A stretch of DNA of 64,000 bases from Nemertoderma westbladi (taxonomy: Eukaryota; Xenacoelomorpha; Nemertodermatida; Nemertodermatidae), in NCBI GenBank assembly GCA_032718475.1, contig JAUCBJ010000825.1:1-64000 (forward strand), given 5' to 3'. The notes under the pieces were generated by a model. That model saw nothing but the letters and a program-made list of their open reading frames with translations. It did no database searches and had not been told where the DNA came from. A program made the position numbers and the translations under genes. Shown here one piece after another: positions 36,801 through 44,798 of this stretch (the first letter of the stretch is position 1; every line of letters starts with the position of its first letter).

Positions 36801-38974
36801 AAGGTGGGAGACTATTTCATACTGGGAGGGGCTGACCGATTAGTCAAGGTGGGAGACTATTTCATACTGGGAGGGGCTGACCGATTAGTCAAGGTGGGAG
36901 ACTATTTCATACTGGGAGGGGCTGACAGATTAGTCAAGGTGGGAGACTATTTCATACTGGGAGGGGCTGACAGATTAGTCAAGGTGGGAGACTATTTCAT
37001 ACTGGGAGGGGCTGACAGATTAGTCAAGGTGGGAGACTATTTCATACTGGGATGCGCTGAAGGTGGGAGACTATTTCATACTGGGAGGGGCTGACAGATT
37101 AGTCAAGGTGGGAGACTATTTCATACTGGGAGGGGCTGACAGATTAGTCAAGGTGGGAGACTATTTCATACTGGGATGGGCTGACAGATTGATTAGTCAA
37201 GGTGGGAGACTATTTCATACTGGGATGGGCTGACAGATTAGTCAAGGTGGGAGACTATTTCATACTGGGAGGGGCTGACCGATTAGTCAAGGTGGGAGAC
37301 TATTTCATACTGGGAGGGGCTGACCGATTAGTCAAGGTGGGAGACTATTTCATACTGGGAGGGGCTGACCGATTAGTCAAGGTGGGAGACTATTTCATAC
37401 TGGGAGGGGCTGACAGATTAGTCAAGGTGGGAGACTATTTCATACTGGGAGGGGCTGACAGATTAGTCAAGGTGGGAGACTATTTCATACTGGGAGGGGC
37501 TGACAGATTAGTCAAGGTGGGAGACTATTTCATACTGGGAGGGGCTGACAGATTAGTCAAGGTGGGAGACTATTTCATACTGGGAGGGGCTGACAGATTG
37601 ATTAGTCAAGGTGGGAGACTATTTCATACTGGGATGCGCTGAAGGTGGGAGACTATTTCATACTGGGAGGGGCTGACAGATTAGTCAAGGTGGGAGACTA
37701 TTTCATACTGGGAGGGGCTGACAGATTAGTCAAGGTGGGAGACTATTTCATACTGGGAGGGGCTGACAGATTAGTCAAGGTGGGCGACTATTTCATACTG
37801 GGAGGGGCTGACAGATTAGTCAAGGTGGGAGACTATTTCATACTGGGTGGGGCTGACAGATTGATTAGTCAAGGTGGGAGACTATTTCATACTGGGATGG
37901 GCTGACAGTAGTCAAGGTGGGCGACTATTTCATACGGGGAGGGGCTGATTGTAGCATGTTGTAGGCCACCAATAAAAAAGCAGGTTGTTCCATCTGATGC
38001 AAAGGCGCTATTTTATTGGATGTTTCGAGTTGCTTTGTCCTAGGACGGTCACTAAGACCGGTCCTAGGACGGTCACTAAGACCGGTCCTAGGACGGCCAC
38101 TAAGGCCGGTCCTAGCCAGGACACCATTTTATGAATACCACTTAGTCGGTGACTGGACTAGAACCGTGTAAGGACCGACCTAACAAAGTCGGAACCTTAA
38201 TTAAGGACTGGACCTAAAACACTGTCCTAACTCTGGGACCAGACCTAGTTATGGATACCAGGGATGATGTGTCTTATTGAGTGAAATAAACCTGAATAAT
38301 GTCGAGTTGTATTGCTCTTTATATATTTATATAATTATATTCGATTTTAATAAAGTAGCTCTGCATTTCACTCCGGCCGAGTGGTAATATTTCCACGAAC
38401 GAGTGCAAACGAGTGAGTGAAATATAAAACGAGAGCCTGAAAGTGAAATACGCGGTACAGTACAGGTAGCGTATGCTGTACGTAGCCTACAAGCTGAATA
38501 AGTAGGCTTACTAGTGTAGGCAGCGACAGATTGAGTTACTGTTAGGCCTACCTCACCGTCACCGTATAATACGGTACAATCATACTGAAAGAATCATACT
38601 GTTACTTTATTTCTCGTCGTGATATATAACACCCCATAACCTAACATTGAGTTTACTTTCTTTATTTCCGAGCGTATTTCACTCCGAATTGAATATAAAA
38701 CTGATTTATTAATTAGTTTATTACTTTTGTAATTAAACTGCTATGAAACTCGACTATATCGACATTATTTAGCTACTTTTAATCCATCTAACTAATTATA
38801 TTTGACCCGCAGTTGTTCAACTATTTCAACGGCAACGTAACCCATGTCGGAGTCGGCCATTCTTCCGAAATAAACAGAGTTAAAGTTTCCCCGGATATGA
38901 AGTACGTCGTTTCTGTTAGCGCCGATGGGGGAATCATTAAATGGAAGTTCCCCAAATTTGAGAGCAGCAGTTAA
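16747..38974 (+). CDS. CFAP52: Cilia- and flagella-associated protein 52 (WDR16), 12 exons
   Basis: Axonemal WD40 protein of motile cilia, known elsewhere as a microtubule inner protein in doublet microtubules. Exons: 16747-16813, 22512-22690, 23193-23381, 24460-24587, 24861-25078, 25252-25423, 29403-29606, 30342-30510, 30754-30840, 34527-34670, 35659-35820, 38813-38974. All eleven introns are GT-AG, all junctions keep frame, and the product is 626 residues (vertebrate forms are about 620). Family blocks seen: SGKYIASGQ, LSLHKVKVEALAFSPND, LRGEGHQFYVGT, ISAWNDGK-like VSAWNDGKVRGF, SGGGEGQVRVW, TSGTDRKVGYWE and VSVSADGGIIKWK. Introns 3, 6, 9, 10 and 11 are filled by minisatellites copied from exon-donor junctions. 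Intron 1 holds a transposon with a nested LINE, and intron 7 a LINE fragment. Terminal residues SSS and the stop lie at 38963-38974. Confidence 0.95.
17206..17218. promoter_or_regulatory. X-box in left transposon arm, CFAP52 intron 1
   Basis: GTTGCTTGGTAAC, the reverse of GTTACC-A-AGCAAC, a full RFX X-box match. It is carried by the transposon arm, and its mirror copy is at 22005-22017. Confidence 0.5.
18025..19282 (+). mobile_element. LINE-B copy 1 (5'-truncated non-LTR element)
   Basis: Flanked by a perfect 12-bp target duplication GTCTGCAAGCCT at 18013-18024 and 19283-19294. It encodes the RT region: AVIFVDFFKAFDSV, GVLQGDTLAPFLFIIVVDY, LDFADDLGVLS. It ends in GCAGCTGCAATGCAGC followed by a TAG triplet tail. 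The frame breaks near 18812 (an indel compared with the copy at 41368-42614). It is inserted in the transposon inside CFAP52 intron 1, in the gene's sense direction. Clade not assigned. Confidence 0.9.
18040..18861 (+). pseudogene. Reverse transcriptase fragment of LINE-B copy 1
   Basis: 273 codons covering RT motifs with the FADD catalytic box. Lost frame after about 18810; the rest of the coding region continues in other frames to about 19240 (thumb and C-terminal parts, including NRLRFAGHCFRREDQPVHN). Nearly identical to the minus-strand copy at 41375-42628. Confidence 0.85.
19295..21764. other. Interior of the intron-1 transposon, no supported gene
   Basis: AT-rich. It contains a G-run (20237-20260) and a 22-bp tandem duplication ATCGATGGCTTGCAATTTTC near 21041-21080. 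Several GTTCTAGAACA-type palindromes lie at about 21526 and 21640. The minus frame 20932-20693 (79 codons) may be a transposase remnant, but I cannot identify it. Confidence 0.4.
22005..22017. promoter_or_regulatory. X-box in right transposon arm, CFAP52 intron 1
   Basis: GTTACCAAGCAAC matches GTNRCC N RGYAAC exactly. It is the mirror of the site at 17206 and about 500 bp upstream of exon 2. Confidence 0.5.
22512..22690 (+). CDS. CFAP52: CFAP52 exon 2
   Basis: Acceptor ATCCAG|GCC; donor CAG|GTAAAT, phase 0. Encodes HVPGGLIVHPDRSHLIYALG through SGKYIASGQ, the first WD40 blade. Confidence 0.95.
22691..23192 (+). other. CFAP52 intron 2
   Basis: GTAAAT..TATAG. Unique sequence with no array, unlike introns 3, 6, 9, 10 and 11. 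Confidence 0.7.
23193..23381 (+). CDS. CFAP52: CFAP52 exon 3
   Basis: 63 codons, phase 0 at both ends; VTYMGFKADVIIWDFEKREL.. to ..VVIWEVGTKQ. Its last 28 nt are the seed of the intron-3 array. Confidence 0.95.
23355..24371 (+). repeat. 31-bp minisatellite copied from the exon 3 / intron 3 donor junction
   Basis: About 31 units. Each unit is 28 nt matching the end of exon 3 (GGTGATATGGGAAGTCGG.ACAAAACAG) plus 3 nt of donor (GTT or GTG). Every unit thus recreates ACAG|GTTGG or ACAG|GTGGG. Intronic units have A where the exon has T (CGGAACA for CGGTACA). Ends in degenerate units before the acceptor at 24459. Long minus-strand ORFs here are repeat artefacts. Confidence 0.95.
24460..24587 (+). 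CDS. CFAP52: CFAP52 exon 4
   Basis: Acceptor CTTCCAG|GCT; donor ACAG|GTACGT, phase 2. Encodes ITYALAYTNHDDNTFITGG to LRVWTLD(R). Confidence 0.93.
24588..24860 (+). repeat. CFAP52 intron 4 with exon-like duplication and a short tandem array
   Basis: Just after the donor, GGGAACGCACCTTGAGAGTT (about 24610-24630) repeats exon 4's GAGAACGCACATTGAGAGTG. This is a two-copy duplication spanning the donor. Then 24660-24830 carries about seven 23-bp-class units of CTTACTTAGGGTGTAGGGTG. Confidence 0.8.
24861..25078 (+). CDS. CFAP52: CFAP52 exon 5
   Basis: Acceptor TTGCAG|ACC; donor ACAG|GTTAAG, phase 1. Encodes PNRKIYPQDI.. SDFYCGSTTGDIL.. GVTAMCLMKT. Confidence 0.94.
25252..25423 (+). CDS. CFAP52: CFAP52 exon 6
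   Basis: Acceptor TTTTAG|GCG; donor TACAG|GTGGGT, phase 2. Contains IVLRGEGHQFYVGTTRSHVY. Its final 44 nt seed the intron-6 array. Confidence 0.95.
25380..29354 (+). repeat. 60-bp minisatellite copied from the exon 6 / intron 6 donor junction
   Basis: About 66 units, all exactly 60 bp. Each is 44 nt of exon 6 end (from GGACACCAGTTC to GTGTACAG) plus 16 nt of intron (GTGGGTCACTAATTAA). In the intronic units TACAG has become TAGAG, so the exon frame meets a TAG at each unit while the AG|GTGGGT donor survives. Variants (ATTAAT, CATGTCTAAAG, ATGTAGAG, ACAATTAGG) recur in the same order, showing block duplications of about 900 bp. Confidence 0.97.
29403..29606 (+). CDS. CFAP52: CFAP52 exon 7
   Basis: Acceptor CATTTAG|ATT; donor ATGCG|GTAAGA, phase 2. 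Encodes FNYAEFSYDIMFTAHHAPVN.. EDIRVWN.. LLRITVSNMTCNAIDFM. Confidence 0.95.
29735..30111 (+). mobile_element. LINE-B 3' fragment in CFAP52 intron 7
   Basis: Encodes the LINE-B C-terminal part (RLRFTGHCFRREDQPVH.., RRILKDTGFEDADNL) in frame 29697-29975. It ends in TTCAATGCAGCATGTCGATT and a TAG triplet tail. 5'-truncated and in the sense direction of the host gene. Confidence 0.85.
30342..30510 (+). CDS. CFAP52: CFAP52 exon 8
   Basis: Acceptor ACTTAG|CGA; donor ACAA|GTTAGT, phase 0. Encodes DGKTIVSAWNDGKVRGFYPE to RIISGGGEGQ. Confidence 0.94.
30754..30840 (+). CDS. CFAP52: CFAP52 exon 9
   Basis: 29 codons; acceptor AATTAG|GTT; donor CAAG|GTAATT, phase 0. Encodes VRVWDVSNRKIPKM..GEVTCIK. The final 12 nt ACTTGTATCAAG seed the intron-9 array. 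Confidence 0.94.
30829..33330 (+). repeat. 36-bp minisatellite copied from the exon 9 / intron 9 donor junction
   Basis: The unit is ACTTGTATCAAG (exon 9 end) plus 24 nt of intron starting GTAATTCAAATAGG. The first two repeats are 82 and 80 bp and contain poly-A runs of about 20-30 A. From 30991 there are exactly 65 regular 36-bp units. Each keeps AAG|GTAATT. The long minus-strand frame here is only repeat translation. Confidence 0.97.
33331..34495 (+). repeat. 45-bp minisatellite with a CRE palindrome per unit
   Basis: About 26 units of 45 bp beginning ACTTCCTGGAATGACGTCAC. Each has TGACGTCA, the full CRE/ATF consensus. It starts at the exact end of the 36-bp array and shares AATAACAT(T/C)TACTT with it, so it was probably seeded from that array's last unit. 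Variants (ACTTCCAGG, GTCTGGTAA) recur in a repeated order. Confidence 0.95.
34527..34670 (+). CDS. CFAP52: CFAP52 exon 10
   Basis: 48 codons; acceptor TTTACAG|GTC; donor GTCAG|GTAAGT, phase 0. Encodes VRRNDSECISTSTDGTTIIW to NTLFQCVAYRPDECQ. Confidence 0.95.
34648..35427 (+). repeat. 29-bp minisatellite with a consensus splice donor in every unit
   Basis: The unit is 23 nt of exon 10 end (CTTACAGACCCGACGAATGTCAG in pieces: CTTACAGACCCG then ACGAATGTCAG) plus GTAAGT. About 26 copies follow the true donor. Nearly all preserve CAG|GTAAGT, a full match to the U1 snRNA consensus; a few have CGG or GGG for CAG. Confidence 0.97.
35659..35820 (+). CDS. CFAP52: CFAP52 exon 11
   Basis: 54 codons; acceptor CCTAG|GTG; donor CAAG|GTGGGA, phase 0. 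Encodes VITSGTDRKVGYWETYDG to FILGGADRLVK. The last 42 nt seed the intron-11 array. Confidence 0.95.
35779..37950 (+). repeat. 45-bp minisatellite copied from the exon 11 / intron 11 donor junction
   Basis: About 47 units; each is 42 nt of exon 11 end plus GTG. The unit is a multiple of three and stays open in the exon 11 frame. Read-through would add GDYFILGGADRLVKV repeats as far as 36651. Higher-order repeats are visible: the GATGCGCTGAAGG variant occurs at about 36610, 37052 and 37634, and the GATTGATTAG variant at about 36747, 37190, 37588 and 37861. The first spacing in each series is about 443 bp. Confidence 0.97.
38037..38115. repeat. 27-bp tandem repeat in CFAP52 intron 11
   Basis: Three units of GGTCCTAGGACGGTCACTAAGACC-type sequence, each partly palindromic (shown here as CCTAGGACGG..CTAAGACCGG). 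Confidence 0.8.
38116..38812 (+). other. Rest of CFAP52 intron 11
   Basis: Unique sequence with no gene. A GAGTGAAATA..TATTTCACTCC inverted motif lies at about 38360-38410 and 38680. Acceptor ACCCGCAG at 38805-38812. Confidence 0.5.
38813..38974 (+). CDS. CFAP52: CFAP52 exon 12 (terminal)
   Basis: 53 codons plus TAA. Encodes LFNYFNGNVTHVGVGHSSEI to SVSADGGIIKWKFP. Aligns with the family's last blade; the usual VWDYN opening is LFNYF here. Confidence 0.93.
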   Translation: MFNYFNGNVTHVGVGHSSEINRVKVSPDMKYVVSVSADGGIIKWKFPKFESSS

Positions 38975-40184
38975 AGTCGTAAGAGAAACTCTGGAATCAC
39001 TCAACTTGGATGTGGATAGTGTTACATACCATGTCGCACCGATAAATGAATAAAGCGTTGTTTTGTACATTAGGTGAACAACTATATTGACTATAATACG
39101 TTATGTACTTTTTCTACAGTAACGGTAAACTAATTACTTGTTATCGCAAATGTATTTATTAATTCTTTTGATAAATTTTGTATGAGATGACAATATTATT
39201 TATTAACTTAAACAATAAACGAGAGATTTGAGTATTATAAAAAATCAAATTAATTTAGAATTCATCGAAATGATAAACTATAGAAACGATCACCCGCAGC
39301 CTGAGGTGTTCGGCAGCTGATCGCCTCATTGGTTGGAAGGCTCTCTTTGAAAATCTAAACAATGACAGGGTATTCATTGCCTTTTACCTGGGTCTGTACT
39401 ACTACTAAAGCACCCCCCAACCTGGGTCTGTACTACTACTACTACTAAAGCACCCCCCAACCTGGGTCTGCTACTACTACTACTACTAAAGCACCCCCCA
39501 ACCTGGGTCTGCACTCCACGATAGATATACCCATTATTGGTTGGCGTTATCTCCTTTGCCGAAGTCTGGGCTGCAGAAAATATCATTAAGACCATTCGTG
39601 CAAGTGGAGTAGGCCTAGATAGGTAGTGTTCGGATATGAAAATAAATAAGATGGTTTTGGTGAATGTTCCCAAGTAGGGTAACCTGATACTCTATGGATC
39701 TTTTCGTAGAATCTCGGTTACTGTGACACACCCAGACACACCGATATTATAATAGTATAGTCAATAAATGATAATTGTTGCATTCGAATTAAAAGATACA
39801 CAGAACCGTAGCGTAAATGCACTAAAGTTACAATAAGTATAATTATAGTTGAATATAAAGCACAGCGTAATAAGAATAATAAACGCCGTGCCTTGTATTC
39901 TTGTATTCTTGTATATATATTTAGTGATTTAAAATTCACACGGTAGAACTCGTAGAGCACACCAAATTAAGTATATAAACCTAAAAACTACAGTATATCA
40001 AATAATTAAGTACGGGCCTACAGTTGTAAAAATTACGCAAATAAGGCACAAAATGCACATAACTAATAATGAGAAGAAAAAAAACATTATAGTAAAAATA
40101 TACATTGTATACAAATTGTGCAAAAACTGGCTAATTCTTCTGTTTAAATGGACAATTCAATGAAAGAAATGTAGTCCATTTAAT
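38975..40184. other. CFAP52 3' flank and spacer
   Basis: Possible 3' UTR with AATAAA-like signals at about 39056 and 39211. A tandem repeat lies at 39385-39510. No gene is supported. Confidence 0.5.
39385..39510. repeat. Short tandem repeat with CTA-triplet core
   Basis: Three units of about 40 bp: CCTGGGTCTG, a run of CTA triplets, then AAAGCACCCCCCAA. Confidence 0.8.
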
Positions 40185-40512
40185 TTATTTGAATACTTGT
40201 ACCTTAGTTAGGGAGTTTGACTGGATAGGTCTCGAGTCAGTGTATCCAGGCGAGCCGGGACAATCTGGGACGGTGAAAAGATATGCATCAAGATGCTTTT
40301 TAAAAGTCTCCAGTGCGCAGCCTGTCAAGTCTCTTATATGTTTTGGGATGGTGTTAAATAATTTAGGTCCAATAACACAAAAACTGTTGTCTATAAGAGA
40401 GGAGACGCGACATGTAGCCTTACTTGCAAGGGACGGTATGGTACAAAGTCGACCTCTGCGGATGTTTTTTGTAGATTTAATTTTATAGGTTAAATCTGAA
40501 ATATTTGGAACT

Positions 40513-41235
40513 CTATTTTCGATAATTTTCCATGTATATATTATTATATACCTTTCTCTCCTCCGCTCGAGCGAATATAACCGTAACATTTTCAAGCGTT
40601 CCCAATAATTTATGTCCTTCATTCCAAACTATGCGGCGGGTGTAGGCCCGTTGTACATTTTCAATTTTTTGGATATCAGCTACAGTAGCTGGGTTCCACA
40701 ACTGGCAGCAATATTCGAGTCTTCGACGGACGAGAGAATTAAAAAGCGTAACCATGGGGATTACATTACGGGTTGTAAATGTCCTTAGTATCCAGCCACA
40801 TAACTGAGATCCGGTTTTACAAATGTTGGTGATATGTAATGAAAAACGCCCTTTATCACTGATGGTCACACCTAGATCTTTAGTTGCATGATCTGAAGTT
40901 ATTATCAAATGGTCGCCAGTAGAATTTATATAAGTGTAGCTATTGTGTGGATGAGATTTGGGTTTGTTGCTGTAGTGCAGATGCTCAAATTTGTCACCAT
41001 GCAGATGCATATTGTTATTTACAGCCCAATCATATATTGTATTCAAATCTCTTTGTAGATTATTGTCATCATTGTTAAGAGATGGAGCAGTTACTCTTGT
41101 GTCGTCAGCAAATGATGATAATTTTATTGTTTGTGTTAGTGTTAATGTCCCCAACCATAATAAGGAACAGTAGGGGTCCAAGTACCGTTCCTTGTGGAAC
41201 CCCGCTAAGGATGGGTTGGGGATGGGAACTGGCAC
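40513..41235 (-). pseudogene. LINE-A reverse transcriptase fragment (palm-thumb)
   Basis: 240 codons starting after the GVPQGTVLGP block. It carries SFADDTRV with the catalytic Asp pair, DLGVTISDKGRFSLHI and SLVRRRLEYCCQLWNPA. The next piece, 40622-40185, gives the C-terminus in another frame. Confidence 0.85.
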
Positions 41236-41367
41236 CGTTTATTACAACTTTCTGGGACCGATTTGTTAGGAAGTTTACGAGCCACACTCTCAAACTACCG
41301 CTGATACCAAGTTTTTTTTAATTTTGTGAAGTAAGTTGCCGTGGTCTACCTTGTCAAATGCCTTGGC

Positions 41368-42614
41368 ACTACTACTAGGATCGGCATGCTGCATTGCAGC
41401 TGCATTTATAAGAATGCTGTGCCGGCTTGTCAACAAAATTGCACCGCCACAACTCCCTATCACCCATGACATTTGCTAGATCATCCGCATCTTTAAGGCC
41501 AGTGTCCTTTAAGATGCGTCTCAAGAAAGTCATGGGCTGTCCACCATGCTTATTCACTCCATGAGGCTGCCAAAGTACAAGATTATGCACTGGCTGGTCC
41601 TCACGGCGAAAGCAATGTCCTGCAAAGCGGAGGCGATTTTGTTCTAGTGTCAAGCTTGGGGGAACCAATGAGACACCTCCAATGTTATATAGTGTCTGGT
41701 TGGAGATGTGTGCATTGTACTTGACACAATGTACCCGGCGTAGCATTCTTGTGAATGTGCCATCCAGAGATTTGGTGTCCTCAGCAGTTAGAGCCCAGCA
41801 TGGACTCCCGTAGAGGAGTACTGGAACTACTGCTGCTCTAAATAATCGGACCTTAAGTTTCCGATTAATTCTAGGTGACTTCCAAATCCTGGAAAGCCTA
41901 TTCAAGGCTGCCCATGCCTTTCCCTTACGTATTCGAAGGTCCTCCTCACCTGACTTCCGGATCCATGATCCCAGGTAACAGAAGTCGTCCACATGCTCAA
42001 GCATACCATCCTTTGAGCTTATGCTCATCCGATCAGAGACTTGCTGAGGACTTTCAAAGTTAACTGTCAGAATTTTGGTCTTTCTGGAGTTAATAAAAAG
42101 ACCAACACTAGAAGCAGCATGTTCTAATGAGCTGAGGAGCCGCTGGGCTCCCTCTAATGATTCTGAGAGTACTCCTAAGTCATCAGCAAAGTCTAGATCA
42201 GTTAGGTACTTGGCTGGATTTCCTCGACTTCTGGAGCCAGTAGGTGGAGTTATCATCACCCCATCATCATTATGATGATCTAAGGACATCCGTAGAACAT
42301 AGTCAACCACAATAATGAACAAGAATGGTGCAAGTGTGTCTCCTTGGAGGACGCCCCATAACACTTCAAATGGTTCTGTGTCACCGTCAACAGTAGACAC
42401 AAATGTTGTCGAACCATCGTATACTGATCTGATTGCTGCAATAATTTCATCAGGAATCCCATATAATGAAAGTATGCTGAACATACGTGAGCGAAAGACT
42501 GAATCAAAGGCCTTGAAGAAGTCAACAAAGATAACAGCCAGATGCCTGTCTTTCTTTTTTGATAACTCTTCAATTATCCTTCTAAGTGCCAAAATGGGCT
42601 CCATGGTCCCACGA
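41368..42614 (-). mobile_element. LINE-B copy 2, inserted in LINE-A
   Basis: Near-identical on the minus strand to the copy at 18025-19282, with the same 5' truncation point (GTCGTGGGACCATGGAGCC) and the same 3' tail with TAG triplets. It splits the LINE-A codons for LDFA and KAFDKVDH. Flanking GCCAAGG (41367-41361) and GCCAGG (42620-42615) look like a short, slightly altered target duplication. Confidence 0.92.
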
Positions 42615-42628
42615 CCTGGCAAAGTCAA
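41375..42628 (-). CDS. LINE-B reverse transcriptase ORF, intact but 5'-truncated
   Basis: 417 codons without interruption: FVDFFKAFDSV, GVLQGDTLAPFLFIIVVDYV, YLTDLDFADDLGVLS, FINSRKTKILTVNF, then FCYLGSWI, RLFRAAVVPVLLYGSPCWAL and RLRFAGHCFRRED. The endonuclease half is absent because of the 5' truncation, so it cannot be autonomous. The first few codons come from LINE-A flank. Confidence 0.85.
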   Translation of the reverse strand: MTLPGRGTMEPILALRRIIEELSKKKDRHLAVIFVDFFKAFDSVFRSRMFSILSLYGIPDEIIAAIRSVYDGSTTFVSTVDGDTEPFEVLWGVLQGDTLAPFLFIIVVDYVLRMSLDHHNDDGVMITPPTGSRSRGNPAKYLTDLDFADDLGVLSESLEGAQRLLSSLEHAASSVGLFINSRKTKILTVNFESPQQVSDRMSISSKDGMLEHVDDFCYLGSWIRKSGEEDLRIRKGKAWAALNRLSRIWKSPRINRKLKVRLFRAAVVPVLLYGSPCWALTAEDTKSLDGTFTRMLRRVHCVKYNAHISNQTLYNIGGVSLVPPSLTLEQNRLRFAGHCFRREDQPVHNLVLWQPHGVNKHGGQPMTFLRRILKDTGLKDADDLANVMGDRELWRCNFVDKPAQHSYKCSCNAACRS

Positions 42629-42799
42629 GGTAGATCACATCGGCTCCTTCACCCGTTACCAGCAAGTCTAGAATGTATGTGTAATGGTCTAGTAGTTGGT
42701 AAAGACAAGAACGCCAGGCCCGGAAGGCATGCTGAGTCACAAAGGAGGTTATTTATCTCCTGTAAAGGCTTTTGCGGAATTAGCCGGTTATTTTCCCCG

Positions 42800-43882
42800 T
42801 AAAGTACTCTGTAGTTGGTTTAACAGGCATAAAAGGCCGTGTCCTTACTGTACTGGTGTTTTAGAGGACATAAAAGCCATTTCTTCTGTATGTGTACTTT
42901 AACGGACATAATTAGCAATTCTATGACGCAATACGCCAGATCCTCTTGAAACAGTGTAGCTACCATGACGACGGCTAACAGCTGATGCTGTACACGTGGA
43001 GCTTGTTCTTTGTTCTCTGTTCCTTCTTTGTTCGGTCGACCAATCAGAGCGTTTTTTGCTTCTGTGTTGGAGATTGTATATAGAAACTCGTGGAGTTGAG
43101 TCAGTATGTGATTTTGTCCACAGCCTACAACACCGGCTTTGGAACCTCCGTGTTTCAGTCTTTAGCCCAACATTAGTAGGCTTAATTATAGAACGTATAT
43201 CTGTTATCTGCATTCATAACCATTCATACCTTAAACTTTGTACTGCTATTTACTGTCGGTTATTCATTATATTTGTTGATGGAATATTATATTTGGAATA
43301 CTGATAAATAATCAGACACCCCAATCTTCTTGATATACTCAAGGTTAGAGAGACCGGTTACATATAACGATTGCGACTTACATTAAGTGGTTTGAAGTGA
43401 ATCTAATGCTATTTCATAAGCCCTACATGAATTGTCTGTTGTTCTCTTTATATGTGACTAAAATTAGTGAAAGTCGGCAGATTAGTGTGCAGTATTGTGT
43501 ATGATTGTGACTGATAACAAAGCATCTCCTAAAGAATGCGCCATATACGTGAATCTATAGCCATCCCGTTGTGTCTAGTTTAAGTCATAACTCTGTTTAC
43601 ATATTTAGAGCGCCACGTCCTAAAGGAACTGTTAATATTTCCCGAAAGTGAATAATATTTGTCAGAGATTATATATTACGATCAGTCGAATAATACAGTA
43701 GGCCTACCCCGCAATACGGTTAGGCTTCCGAATCCAGTCTCCCGGGTATATCCAGCGGGTGAATGATCGCGCATAGACTGGCTTCGGCTAATGTATTGTA
43801 TCAAATACTTGTCATAGGCTAAAGACGATCTATTATCTAAAAGACATCCCAATTTCGCAGGTTAAACTGCTAAAGGTCTGAA
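42800..43882 (+). repeat. Repeat C, copy 1 (LTR-like or non-autonomous element)
   Basis: From about 43060 to 43881 it matches 53010-53880 closely. Shared blocks: GACTGATAAC.AAGCAT, AGCGCCACGTCCTAAAGGAA, CCAGTCTCCCGGGTATATCC, GGCTTCGGCTAATG, and the identical end GTTAAACTGCTAAAGGTCT. It joins the truncated LINE-D frame at about 43880. The class is not certain: no clear TG..CA ends or target duplication. Confidence 0.7.
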
Positions 43883-44075
43883 AGCGCGAACATCTCCAGA
43901 TATTCTACTAGTCTCCACCTTACTAAACGTTCAAGGGTCTTTGAGAGGATGGATGTAAGACTTACTGGTCGATAATTAATTGGCTCCAGTCGAGATCCTT
44001 TCTTAAATATTGGGGTAATATGTCCAAAATTAAAAGTAGATGGAAATATACCAGATGATAATGATTCCTGATAGA

Positions 44076-44798
44076 TTATAGAGAGGGGATGGGCCAATTC
44101 ATTCTTCCTTTACATGATTTGAGTAGAAGAGCTGGAATACCATCAGTACCTGCCGATGAGGCTGCACATTGCTTATCAATAGCCATGATAATAAGTTCTA
44201 ATGTAATCGGGACATCAGTTAGTTTGGTATCTTGATCGACTTTAAAGAACTCTGAGGGTGAGTAGACCCTACGAGCTGTAATTTGATTGGAAAAAACTGA
44301 TTGGTATTGTTCGTGTAAAGTTTCACAAACATCAACGGTATTAGAAACTATTTTGCCGTTGATAACAAAAGGACCAACATTTACTTTATCCTTACGTTTC
44401 GTGTTAGCAAAGGAAAAAAATAATTTCGGATTTACTTTGATCTTATTCACGGCATTAATTTCGTTCCTTTTTGATTCATGCAGGCGAGATAGATGTAACT
44501 CTGAATCGAGTTTAGTCAAATCGGATTTTAATTTGGCTATTTTCACACTTTCACACAACTTTGTTCGTTTTTTAAATAATGACCGTCTGTCTAAGGGAAT
44601 TTTTGCTTTGGAATTTGGTTTTCTCGGTGGAACGTTACTTTCGCAAATAGATTCTAAATTTTGTAACAAAATTTCAACTTTTTGGACCAACGTTTTATCT
44701 CGAAATAATTCTGACCAATCTGTTTCTTTAATTTCTGATTTCACAGATATCCAATCAGTTTTTTCAGAAATAAAGTTCAGGTTCTTAAAAGCTTGCAC
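44076..44798 (-). pseudogene. LINE-D RT N-terminal fragment
   Basis: 240 codons, a linker region and RT motif 0/1 (SAGTDGIPALLLKS). The frame shifts into 44097-43870 (YRPVSLTSILSKTLERLV). Broken. Confidence 0.75.

Larger units (their letters stand above)
40185..42790 (-). mobile_element. LINE-A, 5'-truncated, interrupted by LINE-B
   Basis: Minus-strand RT region in several frames. The N-side (42790-42616) reads NNLLCDS, then QHAFRAWRSCLYQLLDHY and GADVIYLDFA. After LINE-B it resumes at 41367 with KAFDKVDHGNLLHKI, then SGVPQGTVLGPLLFL (about 41190), FADDTRV (about 41110) and the C-terminal YCCQLWNPA, RLKMLRLYSLERRRERY and GCALETFKKHLDAYL to 40185. Frameshifts show it is dead. A CR1/Rex/Jockey-like clade is likely. 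Confidence 0.85.

Noticed and set aside
42696-42902. 68-codon plus-strand ORF
   Set aside because: Lies across the LINE-A 5' fragment (antisense) and the start of Repeat C; no recognisable domain.
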